64,000 nucleotides of DNA, taken from contig DASXUL010000193.1 in the NCBI GenBank assembly GCA_036504855.1, positions 17,076 through 81,075 of the forward strand, in the 5' to 3' direction. Under the pieces are notes generated by a model, which saw only the letters and a program-made list of their open reading frames with translations, did no database searches and had not been told where the DNA came from. The stretch is from DASXUL01 sp036504855. GTDB taxonomy: Bacteria > Armatimonadota > DTGP01 > JAKQQT01. Positions 7,674 to 16,549 of this stretch are shown here, in pieces. Each line of letters opens with the position of its first letter. Within the stretch, counting starts at the first letter, position 1. The translations under genes were made by a program, and so were the position numbers.

Positions 7674-8420
7674 CTAACGCTTGGCGGCCCACTTCACGGC
7701 GTTGAAGAGGATCTTCTTCACGGCGGCGTTGTGGAAGGTCGGAACGGACTCATGGCCGGGGCGGAAGTAGAACACGCGGCCCACGCCCTGGCCCTGCCCC
7801 ACGCCCTCGCCGGGGCCGGAGGCGAAGTCCGGGTCGATGCCCGCGCCCACCGTCCAGCAGATTCCGCTGGGGAAGTAGTCGCCGCTCAGCGGGTAGTAGG
7901 ATTGCAGCACCACGACGGACGGAGCGGGCACGATGAAGGGCGCTCCGTACATCTCCTCGCCGTCCAGCGCGAAGTCGCGCACGCCGTCGGCGATGGGGTG
8001 CTTCGGCGCGCACACGGTGATCTCTTCAACCTCCGGCGGCTCCGTCACGCGCCAACCGCCCTTGAGGTGGCCCGGAGCGTCCATCACGGCGCCGAACGTG
8101 CGGGAATAGTGGGCGGAGTGCAGCGCAATGAAGCCCATGCCGCGCTCGCGGACCGCCTTCTTCACGCGCGCCACCGTTTCATCAGACACCTGTCCGTGGC
8201 GGATATGGCCCCACCACAGCAACACGTCGGCCTCGGCCAGGGCGGCCTCGGAGATTCCCTGTTCCGGGTCGTCCAGGTTGGCGGTCTTCACGTCCAGGGT
8301 GTCACCGCCCAGTTCGCGCAGGCCGCCGGCAACGGCGCCGCGGATGTTCTCCGGGTACATTTCCTTCGGCGCGTGCGGGGGGTTCTCGTCCCACACCAGC
8401 ACGCGGATCTTGTTCGCCAT
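7674..8420 (-). CDS. ThuA-domain protein
   Basis: 248 residues of the ThuA family, which has a class-I glutamine-amidotransferase-like fold and is linked to sugar (trehalose) use and often to GH or oxidoreductase genes. Visible blocks are VLVWDENPPHAPKEMYPENI, ADVLLWWGHIRHG, GFIALHSAHYS, the long HPIADGVRDFALDGEEMYG, and VFYFRPGHESVPTFHN. The start at 8420 follows AGGAGG by 8 nt. It lies 43 nt downstream of guaD on the same strand and is probably co-transcribed. No signal peptide is seen. The substrate is unknown. Confidence 0.88.
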   Translation of the reverse strand: MANKIRVLVWDENPPHAPKEMYPENIRGAVAGGLRELGGDTLDVKTANLDDPEQGISEAALAEADVLLWWGHIRHGQVSDETVARVKKAVRERGMGFIALHSAHYSRTFGAVMDAPGHLKGGWRVTEPPEVEEITVCAPKHPIADGVRDFALDGEEMYGAPFIVPAPSVVVLQSYYPLSGDYFPSGICWTVGAGIDPDFASGPGEGVGQGQGVGRVFYFRPGHESVPTFHNAAVKKILFNAVKWAAKR

Positions 8421-8463
8421 TTCGTTCTCCTCCTGATAATCGCCCGGGCATCGTCGCGTCGGG

Positions 8464-9777
8464 CTAGCGTTCGAACACTTTGGAGCCGCGCACGTAGAGC
8501 CGGCGCGTGAGCCGCTCGTCTCCACGCCAGACGCAGAGCGAGAGGATCTGTTCCGCGGTCATCTCATCCAGCGCCACGCCGGGCGGCGCCACGGTTGCGG
8601 GGTCGGCCACCAGGATGTCTGCCTCCTTGCCGGGTTCCAGCGACCCGGCGACCTCGGCGATGCCCAGGGCGCGCGCTCCGCCGAGGGTGGCGAGGTGGAA
8701 CGCATGGCGGGCAGACAGCGGCGCCACGCCGGGCGTCGTGGCCGCGCGGGCGTTGCGCGTTTCCACGGCCGCGCGCATCACGCGCCACATGCTGAGTTCC
8801 GGCCCGGCCGCCACGTCGGACCCAAGTCCCACGGTTACGCCGGCCTCCATCAGCCGATCCGCCGCCATCAGTCCGCTGGCGAGGTAGAAGTTGGATGTGG
8901 GACAATGGGCCACGCTGGACCCCGTGGCGGCGAGCGCGTCGCGCTCGCGGTCTGAAAGGTGGATGGCGTGGCCGAGGACGGTGCGCGGGCCGAGGATGCC
9001 GGCGCGTTCGTACACATCGGTGTAGTCGCGCGCATCCGGGAAGCGCTTCGCCACCACGTGCAGCTCTTCGACGGTTTCCGAAAGGTGGGTCTGGATGGCC
9101 GCCCCGTACCACGAAGCGATCTCCGCCGCCCCACGCAGCATGGCCTCGGAGCAGGCCACCGCGAACCGGGGGCTCACGGCGTACCGGATCCGCCCGGCGT
9201 CGCGGCCGTGCCAGGCGCGGCAGAGGTCGTCGGTTTCGTTCAGGCTCTGGTCCACCACCAGCGTGGGCGCCGTGCCTGAGTAGGTCACGTCGTCCATCAT
9301 CATTTTCCCCATCGTCACGCGCAGGCCGCTGGCCTCGGCATGTTGGAAGCACACGGTTGCAGAGTCGTGGAACACCGCGAGGTAAACGGCGGCGCTGCTG
9401 GAGCCGTTGGCGGCCAGCGCGTGGAAGAATGCGGGGGCCAGCGCCTCGGCGGCGTCGGCGCGAAACCGCCGTTCGAGGGGGAAGATGTCATGGTCCAGCC
9501 AGGCCAGCAGGTCCGTAGCGCCAACCCCGGCAGCCGGGTACTGGGGCAGATGGGTATGCGCATCCACGAGACCCGGCAGGATCAGGGCCGGTCGCACGTC
9601 CTCCACCGCGGCATCGGGGTATTGAGCCAGTGTAGCGGCCGCTGGCCCGACGTTCACGATGCGCCCGGCGGCGTCCCAAACGACGGCGCCGTCTGGCCAT
9701 TCCTCGATGTCGCCGAAGGCCGGCGCGTGGATCACGCGGCCGCGCAACGCCTTGGTTTGTGTGGATTCGGGAGGCAC
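8464..9777 (-). CDS. guaD: Guanine deaminase-like amidohydrolase
   Basis: 437 residues. It probably deaminates guanine to xanthine. Metal ligands appear as VDAHTHLPQ (HxH), HLSETVEELH, GHAIHLSD and LGSDVAAGPELSMW. The block LLAWLDHDIFPLERRF and VAHCPTSNFYLASG are characteristic of guanine deaminases rather than of other cytosine or atrazine-type deaminases. The start is a GTG at 9777 with GAGGA about 9 nt upstream. It is the first gene of a probable operon with the ThuA gene. Other amidohydrolase substrates cannot be excluded by eye. Confidence 0.82.
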   Translation of the reverse strand: MPPESTQTKALRGRVIHAPAFGDIEEWPDGAVVWDAAGRIVNVGPAAATLAQYPDAAVEDVRPALILPGLVDAHTHLPQYPAAGVGATDLLAWLDHDIFPLERRFRADAAEALAPAFFHALAANGSSSAAVYLAVFHDSATVCFQHAEASGLRVTMGKMMMDDVTYSGTAPTLVVDQSLNETDDLCRAWHGRDAGRIRYAVSPRFAVACSEAMLRGAAEIASWYGAAIQTHLSETVEELHVVAKRFPDARDYTDVYERAGILGPRTVLGHAIHLSDRERDALAATGSSVAHCPTSNFYLASGLMAADRLMEAGVTVGLGSDVAAGPELSMWRVMRAAVETRNARAATTPGVAPLSARHAFHLATLGGARALGIAEVAGSLEPGKEADILVADPATVAPPGVALDEMTAEQILSLCVWRGDERLTRRLYVRGSKVFER

Positions 9778-9904
9778 AGGCGGTGTCCTCTGGCGGTCTG
9801 GGATGGCCGGTTACGCGCGGCGACAGGCGGCCGGCGCCGGGTTCAAACGGCCCCATTCAGGATAGCGCACGGCTCAGGCAAATCGCCGCTAGGCGATACC
9901 GCGT

Positions 9905-9935
9905 ATTGCTGATAGCGATGGCGCTTCGCCTACAA
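9905..9935 (+). promoter_or_regulatory. Possible promoter before the hybrid histidine kinase
   Basis: TTGCTG (9905-9910) and TACAAT (9930-9935) resemble -35 and -10 boxes, but the 19-bp spacing is long. The 290-bp region between guaD and the kinase holds nothing else that I recognise. Confidence 0.3.
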
Positions 9936-10067
9936 TGCCGTAATGCTGGCGACACGGACTCCCCTGTTGCGTAGCGTCCATCTGCCACCTAATCGTCCCA
10001 GCTTCTGAGATGGGGAATAACCTGCTTTCCACCGCGGCGCCTCACCGTCGGCGGCAACGGAGGTAAT

Positions 10068-13046
10068 ATGGGCGTTCAGTCGGCGACGGCTCGCTTACAG
10101 CTTCGTTACGGCGTTTCCATCCTTTCGGTCATTGCTGCCGCTGCGCTGCGGTTGGAATTGGTTCCGGAGTTGGGAACGCGAGCGCCGTTCGTGACCTTCT
10201 TCCCAGCCGTGGTTGTCGCCGCAGTCTACGGGGGACTCTGGCCCGGGCTTCTCTCGGTGGGGCTTTCCGGCCTCGCCGCGTCCTACTGGATCGAACCCGT
10301 TGGCCATCTGGGCATCCGCGATGCCGGGGATTGGTCCGCCATGGTCGTCTTCCTCGGGGGCGGCGTGGCGGTATCACTGGTGTGCGAGGCCATGCACCGC
10401 GCCCGCGCACGGGCCGCGGCGCTGTTGGTTCGGGCCGAACTGGCCGAGGAACGCCAAAAGGCTCAGGAGGCTCTGGGACGGTATGAACTCCTGGCGCGGA
10501 ATACGCGCGACATCATCTTGTTCGTGCGGATGGCCGACGGTCACATCCTGGAGGCGAACGAGGCCGCCGAGCGCGCGTATGGACGCCCTCGAGAGGAGTT
10601 GCTCGGCCTAACCGTATTCGACCTCCGCGCGCCGGAACACCGACGGTCGGTAGACGATCAGATGTCCGCGGCGGCGACCTCCGACATCCGCTTCGAAACG
10701 GTTCACTGCCGCCGAAATGGCGAGACCTTCCCGGTGGAGGTGAGCAGCCATGGCGATACCATCGGCGGCGAGCGCATCCTCCTGAGCATTGTGCGCGACA
10801 TTACAGACAGGAAGCGCGCGGAAGGCGCCCTCCGCGAAAGCGAGGAGAACCTGCGCGCCATCCTGGACACGGCGCCGGAATCCGTGCTCCTCTTTACCGT
10901 CGACGATGTCATCCTCTCTGCAAACTCCACGGCGGCATGCCGGCTCGGCATGCCGCCAGGCGAGATCACCGGAAAGATCGTCAGCGATCTCCTTCCGCCC
11001 GACATCCGGGATGCCCGCAAGATGCATGTGCAATGGGTGTTGGATACCGGGAAACCGATGCGCTACGAGGATGAGTCCGCCGGCCTCGTCTTCGAGCACT
11101 ACATCTCGCCCATTCTGGACTCCGAGGCGCGCGTGGCCCGCATCGTGACGTTTAGCCGCGACATCACAGACGTCCGGCGCGCGGAACGGGCTCTCAGCAG
11201 CCGTGAGCGCGAGTTCGAAACCCTGGTGGAGCGCGCGCCGGATGTGATCATGCGTTTCGACCGGCAACTGCGACACCTCTATGTGAACCCCGCCATGGAG
11301 GCAGGCAGCGGCATGAGCCGCTCCGCGCTGCTTGGCCAGACCAGCGAGGAGGTCGGGGTACCGCCCGAGCAGTTCGCCGTCTGGTCGCGCAACCTGAGGC
11401 AGGTCTTTGACGTGGGGGCCGAAGTGCAATGGGAGCACAGTTACCACGCCGTGGCGGGACTGCGCCACTACCACACGCGCGCCGTGCCGGAAATGGCGCC
11501 CGATGGGACCGTTGAAACGGTCATCACGGTATCCCGCGACATTACCGACCTGAAGACCATTGAACGCGACCTGCGTTCCAGCGAAGAGCGGTATCGTTCC
11601 CTGTTCAACGGCATGACGGAGGGATTCGCTCTCCAGGAAACCATCTGCGATGGGTCCGGCGACCCGGTGGACTACGTCTTCCTGGATGTGAACCCGGCCT
11701 TCGAGCGGATGACGGGCCTCCATCGCGGCGAACTGGTGGGAAAGCGCGTCACGGAGGCGCTGCCCGATCGCGATCCGAAGTGGATTCGCATCCTCGGAGA
11801 GCTCTCCCTAACGGGGCAGACAGCCCGCTTGGAGCACGTCGCCCCAAGCGACCAGCGCAACTACGAAGTCTTCGCGTTCAGTCCGGCGCCGGGCCAATCC
11901 GCCGTTCTGATCTCGGACATCACGGATCGAAAGCTCCGCGCGCAGGCCCAGGCGGAGGCAGACCGCGCCAAGGACGAGTTCCTCGCAATGCTGTCGCACG
12001 AGTTGCGCAACCCCCTGGGCGCCATCAGCTACGCCGCCAAGCTGCTGGAGCTGCGAACGGCGGGGCAGGAGCAGCTCCACAAGCCCGCGGAGATCCTCGG
12101 CCGCCAGGTCCGCCATACCGTCCGATTGGTGGATGACCTATTGGATGTCTCCCGCATCACGCAGGGGAAGCTGGAACTCCGTCAGGAGCGAGTGGACCTG
12201 GCCGCCGTGGCGCGGCGCGCGGTGGAGGTGGCCCGGCCCCAAATGGAGGAAGTCGGGCACGCGTTCACCGTGGCGCTGCCGGATGAACCCGTCTGGCTGT
12301 ATGGCGATCCGGCCCGCTTGGAGCAGGTCGTCGGGAACCTGCTCAACAACGCAGGAAAGTACACGGAGTCCGGCGGAACCGTATCGCTGATCGTCTCGCG
12401 CGAAAACGGCGACGCCGTTCTCCGCGTCACCGACGACGGATGCGGCATCAGCCCGGAGATGCTGCCTCGCGTGTTTGACCTGTTCGCGCAGGAGGACCGG
12501 ACGCTGGCCCGCTCTCACGGCGGGCTCGGCATCGGCCTTTCGCTTGTGAAGACGCTGGTGGAGATGCACCACGGCGTTGTCTCCGCCGCAAGCGGTGGAA
12601 CCGGACAAGGCAGCGAGTTCACGGTGAGGCTACCGCTGGAAACCTCGGCGGAGGCTTCTCCGGCGGCCTCCACGCCCGGGCGGCCGGCGGTCTCTCGTCG
12701 CGTTCTCGTGGTGGATGACAACGCGGATGCGGCGCAGATGCTGGGCGATATTTTGGAGATCCTTGGGCATACCGCCAGTCTGGCATACGACGGGCCGTCG
12801 GCCATTGAGGCGGTGCGATTGGAGCGCCCTGACGTGGTGCTCCTGGACATCGGCCTGCCCGGGATGGACGGCTACGAGGTGGCCCGGTGTCTGCGGTCCG
12901 CGGGCCTCGCGAACGGAATGCGCCTCGTGGCCCTCACCGGTTACGGCCAGGAAGAAGACCTCATCCGCTCTCACGAGGCCGGCTTCGACGCTCACATGTT
13001 GAAGCCCGTGGACATCCCGGCCCTGGGCCAGTTCCTCGGCGAGTAG
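10068..13046 (+). CDS. Hybrid sensor histidine kinase with DUF4118, four PAS domains and receiver
   Basis: 992 residues. A KdpD-type DUF4118 membrane region (about 15-110) is followed by four PAS modules (about 135-255, 255-378, 378-505, 505-625), three of which end in a ...RDITD... signature. HisKA carries the phospho-acceptor His644 in MLSHELRNPLGA. HATPase_c shows VVGNLLNNAGKY (from about 755), VTDDGCGISPEML and HGGLGIGLSLV. A C-terminal receiver (about 875-990) has DD in VLVVDDNADAAQ, Asp927 in LLDIGLPGMDG and the conserved Lys in MLKPVDIP. GGAGG stands before the ATG. No output regulator is adjacent, so the receiver may pass phosphate to an unlinked partner. The downstream gene is convergent, 17 nt away. 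Confidence 0.93.
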   Translation: MGVQSATARLQLRYGVSILSVIAAAALRLELVPELGTRAPFVTFFPAVVVAAVYGGLWPGLLSVGLSGLAASYWIEPVGHLGIRDAGDWSAMVVFLGGGVAVSLVCEAMHRARARAAALLVRAELAEERQKAQEALGRYELLARNTRDIILFVRMADGHILEANEAAERAYGRPREELLGLTVFDLRAPEHRRSVDDQMSAAATSDIRFETVHCRRNGETFPVEVSSHGDTIGGERILLSIVRDITDRKRAEGALRESEENLRAILDTAPESVLLFTVDDVILSANSTAACRLGMPPGEITGKIVSDLLPPDIRDARKMHVQWVLDTGKPMRYEDESAGLVFEHYISPILDSEARVARIVTFSRDITDVRRAERALSSREREFETLVERAPDVIMRFDRQLRHLYVNPAMEAGSGMSRSALLGQTSEEVGVPPEQFAVWSRNLRQVFDVGAEVQWEHSYHAVAGLRHYHTRAVPEMAPDGTVETVITVSRDITDLKTIERDLRSSEERYRSLFNGMTEGFALQETICDGSGDPVDYVFLDVNPAFERMTGLHRGELVGKRVTEALPDRDPKWIRILGELSLTGQTARLEHVAPSDQRNYEVFAFSPAPGQSAVLISDITDRKLRAQAQAEADRAKDEFLAMLSHELRNPLGAISYAAKLLELRTAGQEQLHKPAEILGRQVRHTVRLVDDLLDVSRITQGKLELRQERVDLAAVARRAVEVARPQMEEVGHAFTVALPDEPVWLYGDPARLEQVVGNLLNNAGKYTESGGTVSLIVSRENGDAVLRVTDDGCGISPEMLPRVFDLFAQEDRTLARSHGGLGIGLSLVKTLVEMHHGVVSAASGGTGQGSEFTVRLPLETSAEASPAASTPGRPAVSRRVLVVDDNADAAQMLGDILEILGHTASLAYDGPSAIEAVRLERPDVVLLDIGLPGMDGYEVARCLRSAGLANGMRLVALTGYGQEEDLIRSHEAGFDAHMLKPVDIPALGQFLGE

Positions 13047-13063
13047 CCAGGGCGATCAGCGCC

Positions 13064-13861
13064 TCAGCCGGATCGTGGCCTTCCCTCCCCTCGCATCCAA
13101 CCGTCCAGTCGATCCAGACGGGGGTTGGCGGCGATAGCGCGGTTGATGGAGTGCCCCTCTGTCCAGGCGTGGAAAGCGATGAGAGCGATCAAGACGCCAA
13201 GGGCCGCTCGGAAGCCGGATGCCTCGGCGACCCACACGCCGAGGATCGCGCCCAGCGCGTTGGAGCCCGCGTCACCCAGCATGGCGATTCGGCGACGATC
13301 GAAGGGCAGCCATACGGCGGCCGCCGGAATGGCGGCGCACCCGGCGGCCGGAGCATACGGCCACAGGAAGAGCGCGGCGGCGAGGAACACGGCGGCGGCG
13401 CGCACGGGGCGGGTATCCACCAGGTTCAGCGCGTTGGCGGAGAGGGCGATGATCGCTCCCTCGACGAGCCAGGGCAGGCCGGCCGCCCCCAGCAAACGGG
13501 CGGCGATCAGGGCCGTCAGCCCCCCTCCCAGAACCTTCATCGCGCCGGTGGTCACGCGACCCCGGCGCAGAGCGCCCAGGTGGCCAAGGAACCCGGAAGC
13601 GGAGCGATCGCCATACAGATCGTCCAGCAGGCCGAAGAAGGCGAATCCCAGCGCCGCGGCCAGGGTGGCTCGAGATGTCGCATCCGGGACTCTTGCCGCG
13701 AGCAGGCCGGCGATGATGCCGGCCGCCGCCGCCGCGCCAGCGATGGGGACGTCCAGGCCCTCGAAGTTGCGCGCCGCGCGAAAGGCCCGCGCCCGAATCC
13801 CCAAGAGAGCCAGGAGCGCCGTCGTCAGCGCCGCCGCAAGAGCCGGTAGGATGACTGCCAT
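13064..13861 (-). CDS. MraY/WecA-like polyprenyl-phosphate sugar-1-phosphate transferase
   Basis: 265 residues with eight or more hydrophobic segments. Family signatures are FFGLLDDLYGD (the paired Asp motif), SANALNLVDTRPVRA (the NALNLxD loop) and AMLGDAGSNALGA (the GDxGS motif). These enzymes move a sugar-1-phosphate from a UDP-sugar onto a lipid phosphate. At 265 residues it is shorter than MraY (about 360), and it lies outside any cell-wall cluster, so I do not assign it as MraY. It is divergent from the TlpA-like gene, 20-40 nt apart. Confidence 0.78.
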   Translation of the reverse strand: MAVILPALAAALTTALLALLGIRARAFRAARNFEGLDVPIAGAAAAAGIIAGLLAARVPDATSRATLAAALGFAFFGLLDDLYGDRSASGFLGHLGALRRGRVTTGAMKVLGGGLTALIAARLLGAAGLPWLVEGAIIALSANALNLVDTRPVRAAAVFLAAALFLWPYAPAAGCAAIPAAAVWLPFDRRRIAMLGDAGSNALGAILGVWVAEASGFRAALGVLIALIAFHAWTEGHSINRAIAANPRLDRLDGWMRGEGRPRSG

Positions 13862-13905
13862 ACGACTATAATAACGTCAGCGTGTCAGAGGAGCGACGAT
13901 TGAGG

Positions 13906-14388
13906 ATGCGTGTCCGCGCAGTGGCCGCAGCAGCCTGCCTGTTGGCCGGTTGTTCGCGCGCGCCGAAGAGCGCGCCGCCGCCCGCTCCGGGTCAACCGGG
14001 CGCCATGGCGTTCGATATGTCCGGGCTCACGCTGGACAGAAAGCGGGTGCGCGTGTCGGACTACCGCGGCAAAACACTGGTGCTGAACGTGTTCAGCACG
14101 TGGTGCGTGCCCTGCCGTGAGGAGTTTCCAGACATCGTGGCCCTGGCCCGGCGCAAGAAGGGACAGCCCTTTGCCGTTCTGGCCCTGGCCGCGCAATCGC
14201 CGCGCTCGGACATTCGGAAGTTCGCGGCCCAATACCGGCCGCCGTTTCCCATCGTCATCCCCGACAAGGACCCAGGGGATGCCTACGCGCTGTCCGCCGT
14301 GCCGGTGACCTTCGTTATCAGCCCGGACGGACGGATTGCGCGTCGTTTCGATGGACCGGCGCCGAAGGCCGAATGGGGCCGGCTGTAA
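13906..14388 (+). CDS. TlpA-like thioredoxin-fold lipoprotein
   Basis: 160 residues. A lipoprotein signal ends in LLAGC, and a proline-rich linker (PPPAPGQPG) follows. The thioredoxin fold has the active-site pair in STWCVPCREE and the cis-Pro loop in SAVPVTFVISPDG. It is probably an extracytoplasmic thiol reductase or a cytochrome c/oxidative-folding helper. The start is uncertain: ATG at 13906, or TTG at 13900 with AGGAG 6 nt upstream. The DedA gene follows 35 nt downstream. Confidence 0.82.
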   Translation: MRVRAVAAAACLLAGCSRAPKSAPPPAPGQPGAMAFDMSGLTLDRKRVRVSDYRGKTLVLNVFSTWCVPCREEFPDIVALARRKKGQPFAVLALAAQSPRSDIRKFAAQYRPPFPIVIPDKDPGDAYALSAVPVTFVISPDGRIARRFDGPAPKAEWGRL

Positions 14389-14423
14389 TGCTCGCGCCCT
14401 GCAATCAGTGAGGAGACGCCGTT

Positions 14424-15053
14424 CTGAAAGGGATACTCGCCAAAGTCGCCGCCTGGATCATCGCCGTCATCGCCGCCATGGGCCTTCCGGGCGTCGTGCT
14501 GTTGATGGCCATAGAGAGCGCCTGCATTCCGCTGCCCAGCGAGGTGATCATGCCGTTCGCCGGCGCCCTCGTAGCCAAGGGGCAGATGAACTTCCACCTC
14601 GCCGCCCTCGCGGGCGCGCTTGGGTGCGCTCTGGGCTCCTCCGTGGCTTACTGGGTGGGCGCCGTGGGCGGCCGGCCAATGATCGAGCGTTATGGCCGCT
14701 ACGTGCTGCTGCGCACGAAGGATTTGGACCGCGCGGAACGCTGGTTCAACCGGTGGGGCGACGCCGCCATCTTCTGGAGCCGCTTGATGCCTGTGGTGCG
14801 CACGTTCATCTCGCTGCCGGCCGGCATTGGGCGCATGCGCTTCAGCAAGTTCCTGACCCTCTCGTTCCTCGGCTCGGTTCCCTGGTGCTATTTCCTGGTG
14901 TGGGTGGGCATGACGCTCACAAAGCGATTGGGCGACTTCGAGCGCGTGCACGAAGCCATCACCGGTTACTTCCACGGCGCCGACGCCGTTATCGGCATCG
15001 CCTTCGTCGTCCTCTTCGCCATCTGGCTCCGCCATCACCTAAAGGAAGCGTAA
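14424..15053 (+). CDS. DedA-family membrane protein, probable CTG start
   Basis: 209 residues of the DedA (VTT) family of lipid-scramblase-like transporters. Motifs: MAIESACIPLPSEVIMPFAG in the first re-entrant region, and FWSRLMPVVRTFISLPAG with the F/W..R...PVVR..I..PAG signature. The family N-terminus extends about 18 residues before the first in-frame ATG (14478). No ATG, GTG or TTG exists between there and the upstream stop, but CTG at 14424 has GAGGAG at ideal spacing. I therefore set the start there. It is probably one unit with the TlpA-like gene. Confidence 0.85.
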   Translation: MKGILAKVAAWIIAVIAAMGLPGVVLLMAIESACIPLPSEVIMPFAGALVAKGQMNFHLAALAGALGCALGSSVAYWVGAVGGRPMIERYGRYVLLRTKDLDRAERWFNRWGDAAIFWSRLMPVVRTFISLPAGIGRMRFSKFLTLSFLGSVPWCYFLVWVGMTLTKRLGDFERVHEAITGYFHGADAVIGIAFVVLFAIWLRHHLKEA

Positions 15054-15058
15054 GTTAG

Positions 15059-15178
15059 CATTCAGCATTCAGCATTCAGCAATCAGCATTCAGCCCGAAG
15101 GCCCTTGTCCATGAGAGTACCAGTCTCTTGGACAGGGGCCTTCGGGCTGAATGCTGATTGCTGATTGCTGAATGCTGA
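15059..15178. repeat. Heptad-arm palindrome E2
   Basis: The left arm is five CATTCAG/CAATCAG heptamers, and the right arm is four CTGAATG/CTGATTG heptamers plus CTGA. The inner stem pairs CCCGAAGGCCC..TTGTCC with GGACA..GGGGCCTTCGGG. It is a close homologue of E1 and starts 5 nt after the DedA stop. Confidence 0.82.
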
Positions 15179-15280
15179 CTCCCCCTTCACCATATCCCCG
15201 ATTCAACACCCCACGCCTGGCATGGCATCAAGTCATGCGCCTCTCTCCAGCGGTCGCCTGCCAAAGCCAATAAGAACACT

Positions 15281-16357
15281 GTGACATATCAACTGCTCCA
15301 TAGCGAATCCGAACGCATCCAGGCGCTCTGCCGGTACGATCTGCTGGATACCGGGCCCGAGGCCGCCTACGACGACCTCACCCGCCTCGCCGCCATCGTG
15401 TGCCGTGCCCCCGTGGCGCTGATCTCCCTGGTCGACGCCAATCGCGTGTGGTACAAGTCGCGCGTGGGGATGGATGTGCCGGAGGTTCCCCGTGAAGCGT
15501 CATTCTGCTCCCACGCCATCGCCGAGGGCGTTAGCCCCTTCGAAGTGCTCATGATGGACGGAGACCCGCGCTTCCCCGTTGCGCCCCTCATTGGAGGCCG
15601 TCCCATCCGGTTCATGGCCGGCGCGCTGCTGCGCACCCCCGACGACCATGCCCTCGGCACGATCTCGGTGATGGACACGCGCTCTCGCTCACTGGAGCCA
15701 GACCAGCGGGAGGCCCTGGCCGGGCTGGCGCGCCAGGTGATGACGCATCTCGAATTGCGCCGCCACACCCGGGCGCTGGCGGACACAGTCCGCGACCTCC
15801 GCGAGGCCGAGACGACCATCCGCTATCTCGCCTACCACGATGCCCTCACCGGACTCCCGAGCCGCCGGCTTTGCCACGATCGCCTTATCCAGGCCATGGC
15901 CCGCGCGGAGCGGTTTGGGGAGACCCTCGCGGTGATGTTCCTGGACCTGGACGGCTTCAAGGCCGTGAACGACACCTGGGGGCATGGGGTGGGAGATCGC
16001 CTGCTGGAGGCCGTCGCCGCGCGCCTGAAGTCATCGCTCCGCAAGTCGGATACGGTGGCCCGCATCGGCGGAGACGAATTCGCCCTGATCTGCCCGGACA
16101 TCCGCCGGATGGAGAAGGATGCCGCGCTGATCGCCGAGAAGGTGCTGGAAGCGCTGCGGCAGCCATTCCAGGTGGACGGGTTGGAGCTTGCCGTCACGGG
16201 CAGCATCGGCATTGTGCTGTACCCGCACGACGGCGCTACCGCCGAAACGCTGCTGATGGACGCGGACGCCGCAATGTATCGCGCCAAAAGAAGCGGTCGC
16301 AATACCTTCGCCTTTAGCCTTCTGGCCAACGTGAAGAACTGCATCTCGGAAGGCTGA
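15281..16357 (+). CDS. GAF-GGDEF diguanylate cyclase
   Basis: 358 residues. An N-terminal GAF domain (about 20-155; FCSHAIAEG and HALGTISVMDTR are typical of this GAF subgroup) is joined by a helical linker to a GGDEF domain (about 190-345). The active-site GGDEF is at about 263-267. An inhibitory I-site RKSD stands five residues before it, so product inhibition by c-di-GMP is likely. It has no membrane segment, so it acts in the cytosol. The start is GTG at 15281; no good ribosome-binding site is visible. The next gene is convergent. Confidence 0.92.
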   Translation: MTYQLLHSESERIQALCRYDLLDTGPEAAYDDLTRLAAIVCRAPVALISLVDANRVWYKSRVGMDVPEVPREASFCSHAIAEGVSPFEVLMMDGDPRFPVAPLIGGRPIRFMAGALLRTPDDHALGTISVMDTRSRSLEPDQREALAGLARQVMTHLELRRHTRALADTVRDLREAETTIRYLAYHDALTGLPSRRLCHDRLIQAMARAERFGETLAVMFLDLDGFKAVNDTWGHGVGDRLLEAVAARLKSSLRKSDTVARIGGDEFALICPDIRRMEKDAALIAEKVLEALRQPFQVDGLELAVTGSIGIVLYPHDGATAETLLMDADAAMYRAKRSGRNTFAFSLLANVKNCISEG

Positions 16358-16478
16358 CGCCGGCGGATCCCGCCTGCGTGAAGCGGGTCGCCGGTATCGA
16401 TCTGGCTTGCCCTGCCCGCCAGCCAGCTTCCAGGGACAAGGGGACCTATCGAACAGGGCTCAATGTGCCCCGGAACGG

Positions 16479-16526
16479 AATTCGCCCCGGCATCATGCGT
16501 GTGAACGCATGATGCCGGGGCGAATT
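16479..16526. terminator. Perfect 22-bp hairpin between convergent genes
   Basis: 16479-16500 pairs perfectly with 16505-16526 around the loop GTGA. It lies 24 nt beyond the stop of the minus-strand TPR-like gene and about 120 nt beyond the GGDEF stop. The stem is flanked by AATT on both sides. It is probably a bidirectional terminator. Confidence 0.7.
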
Positions 16527-16549
16527 AGCGTGCCGAGCCAGTCGGCGCG

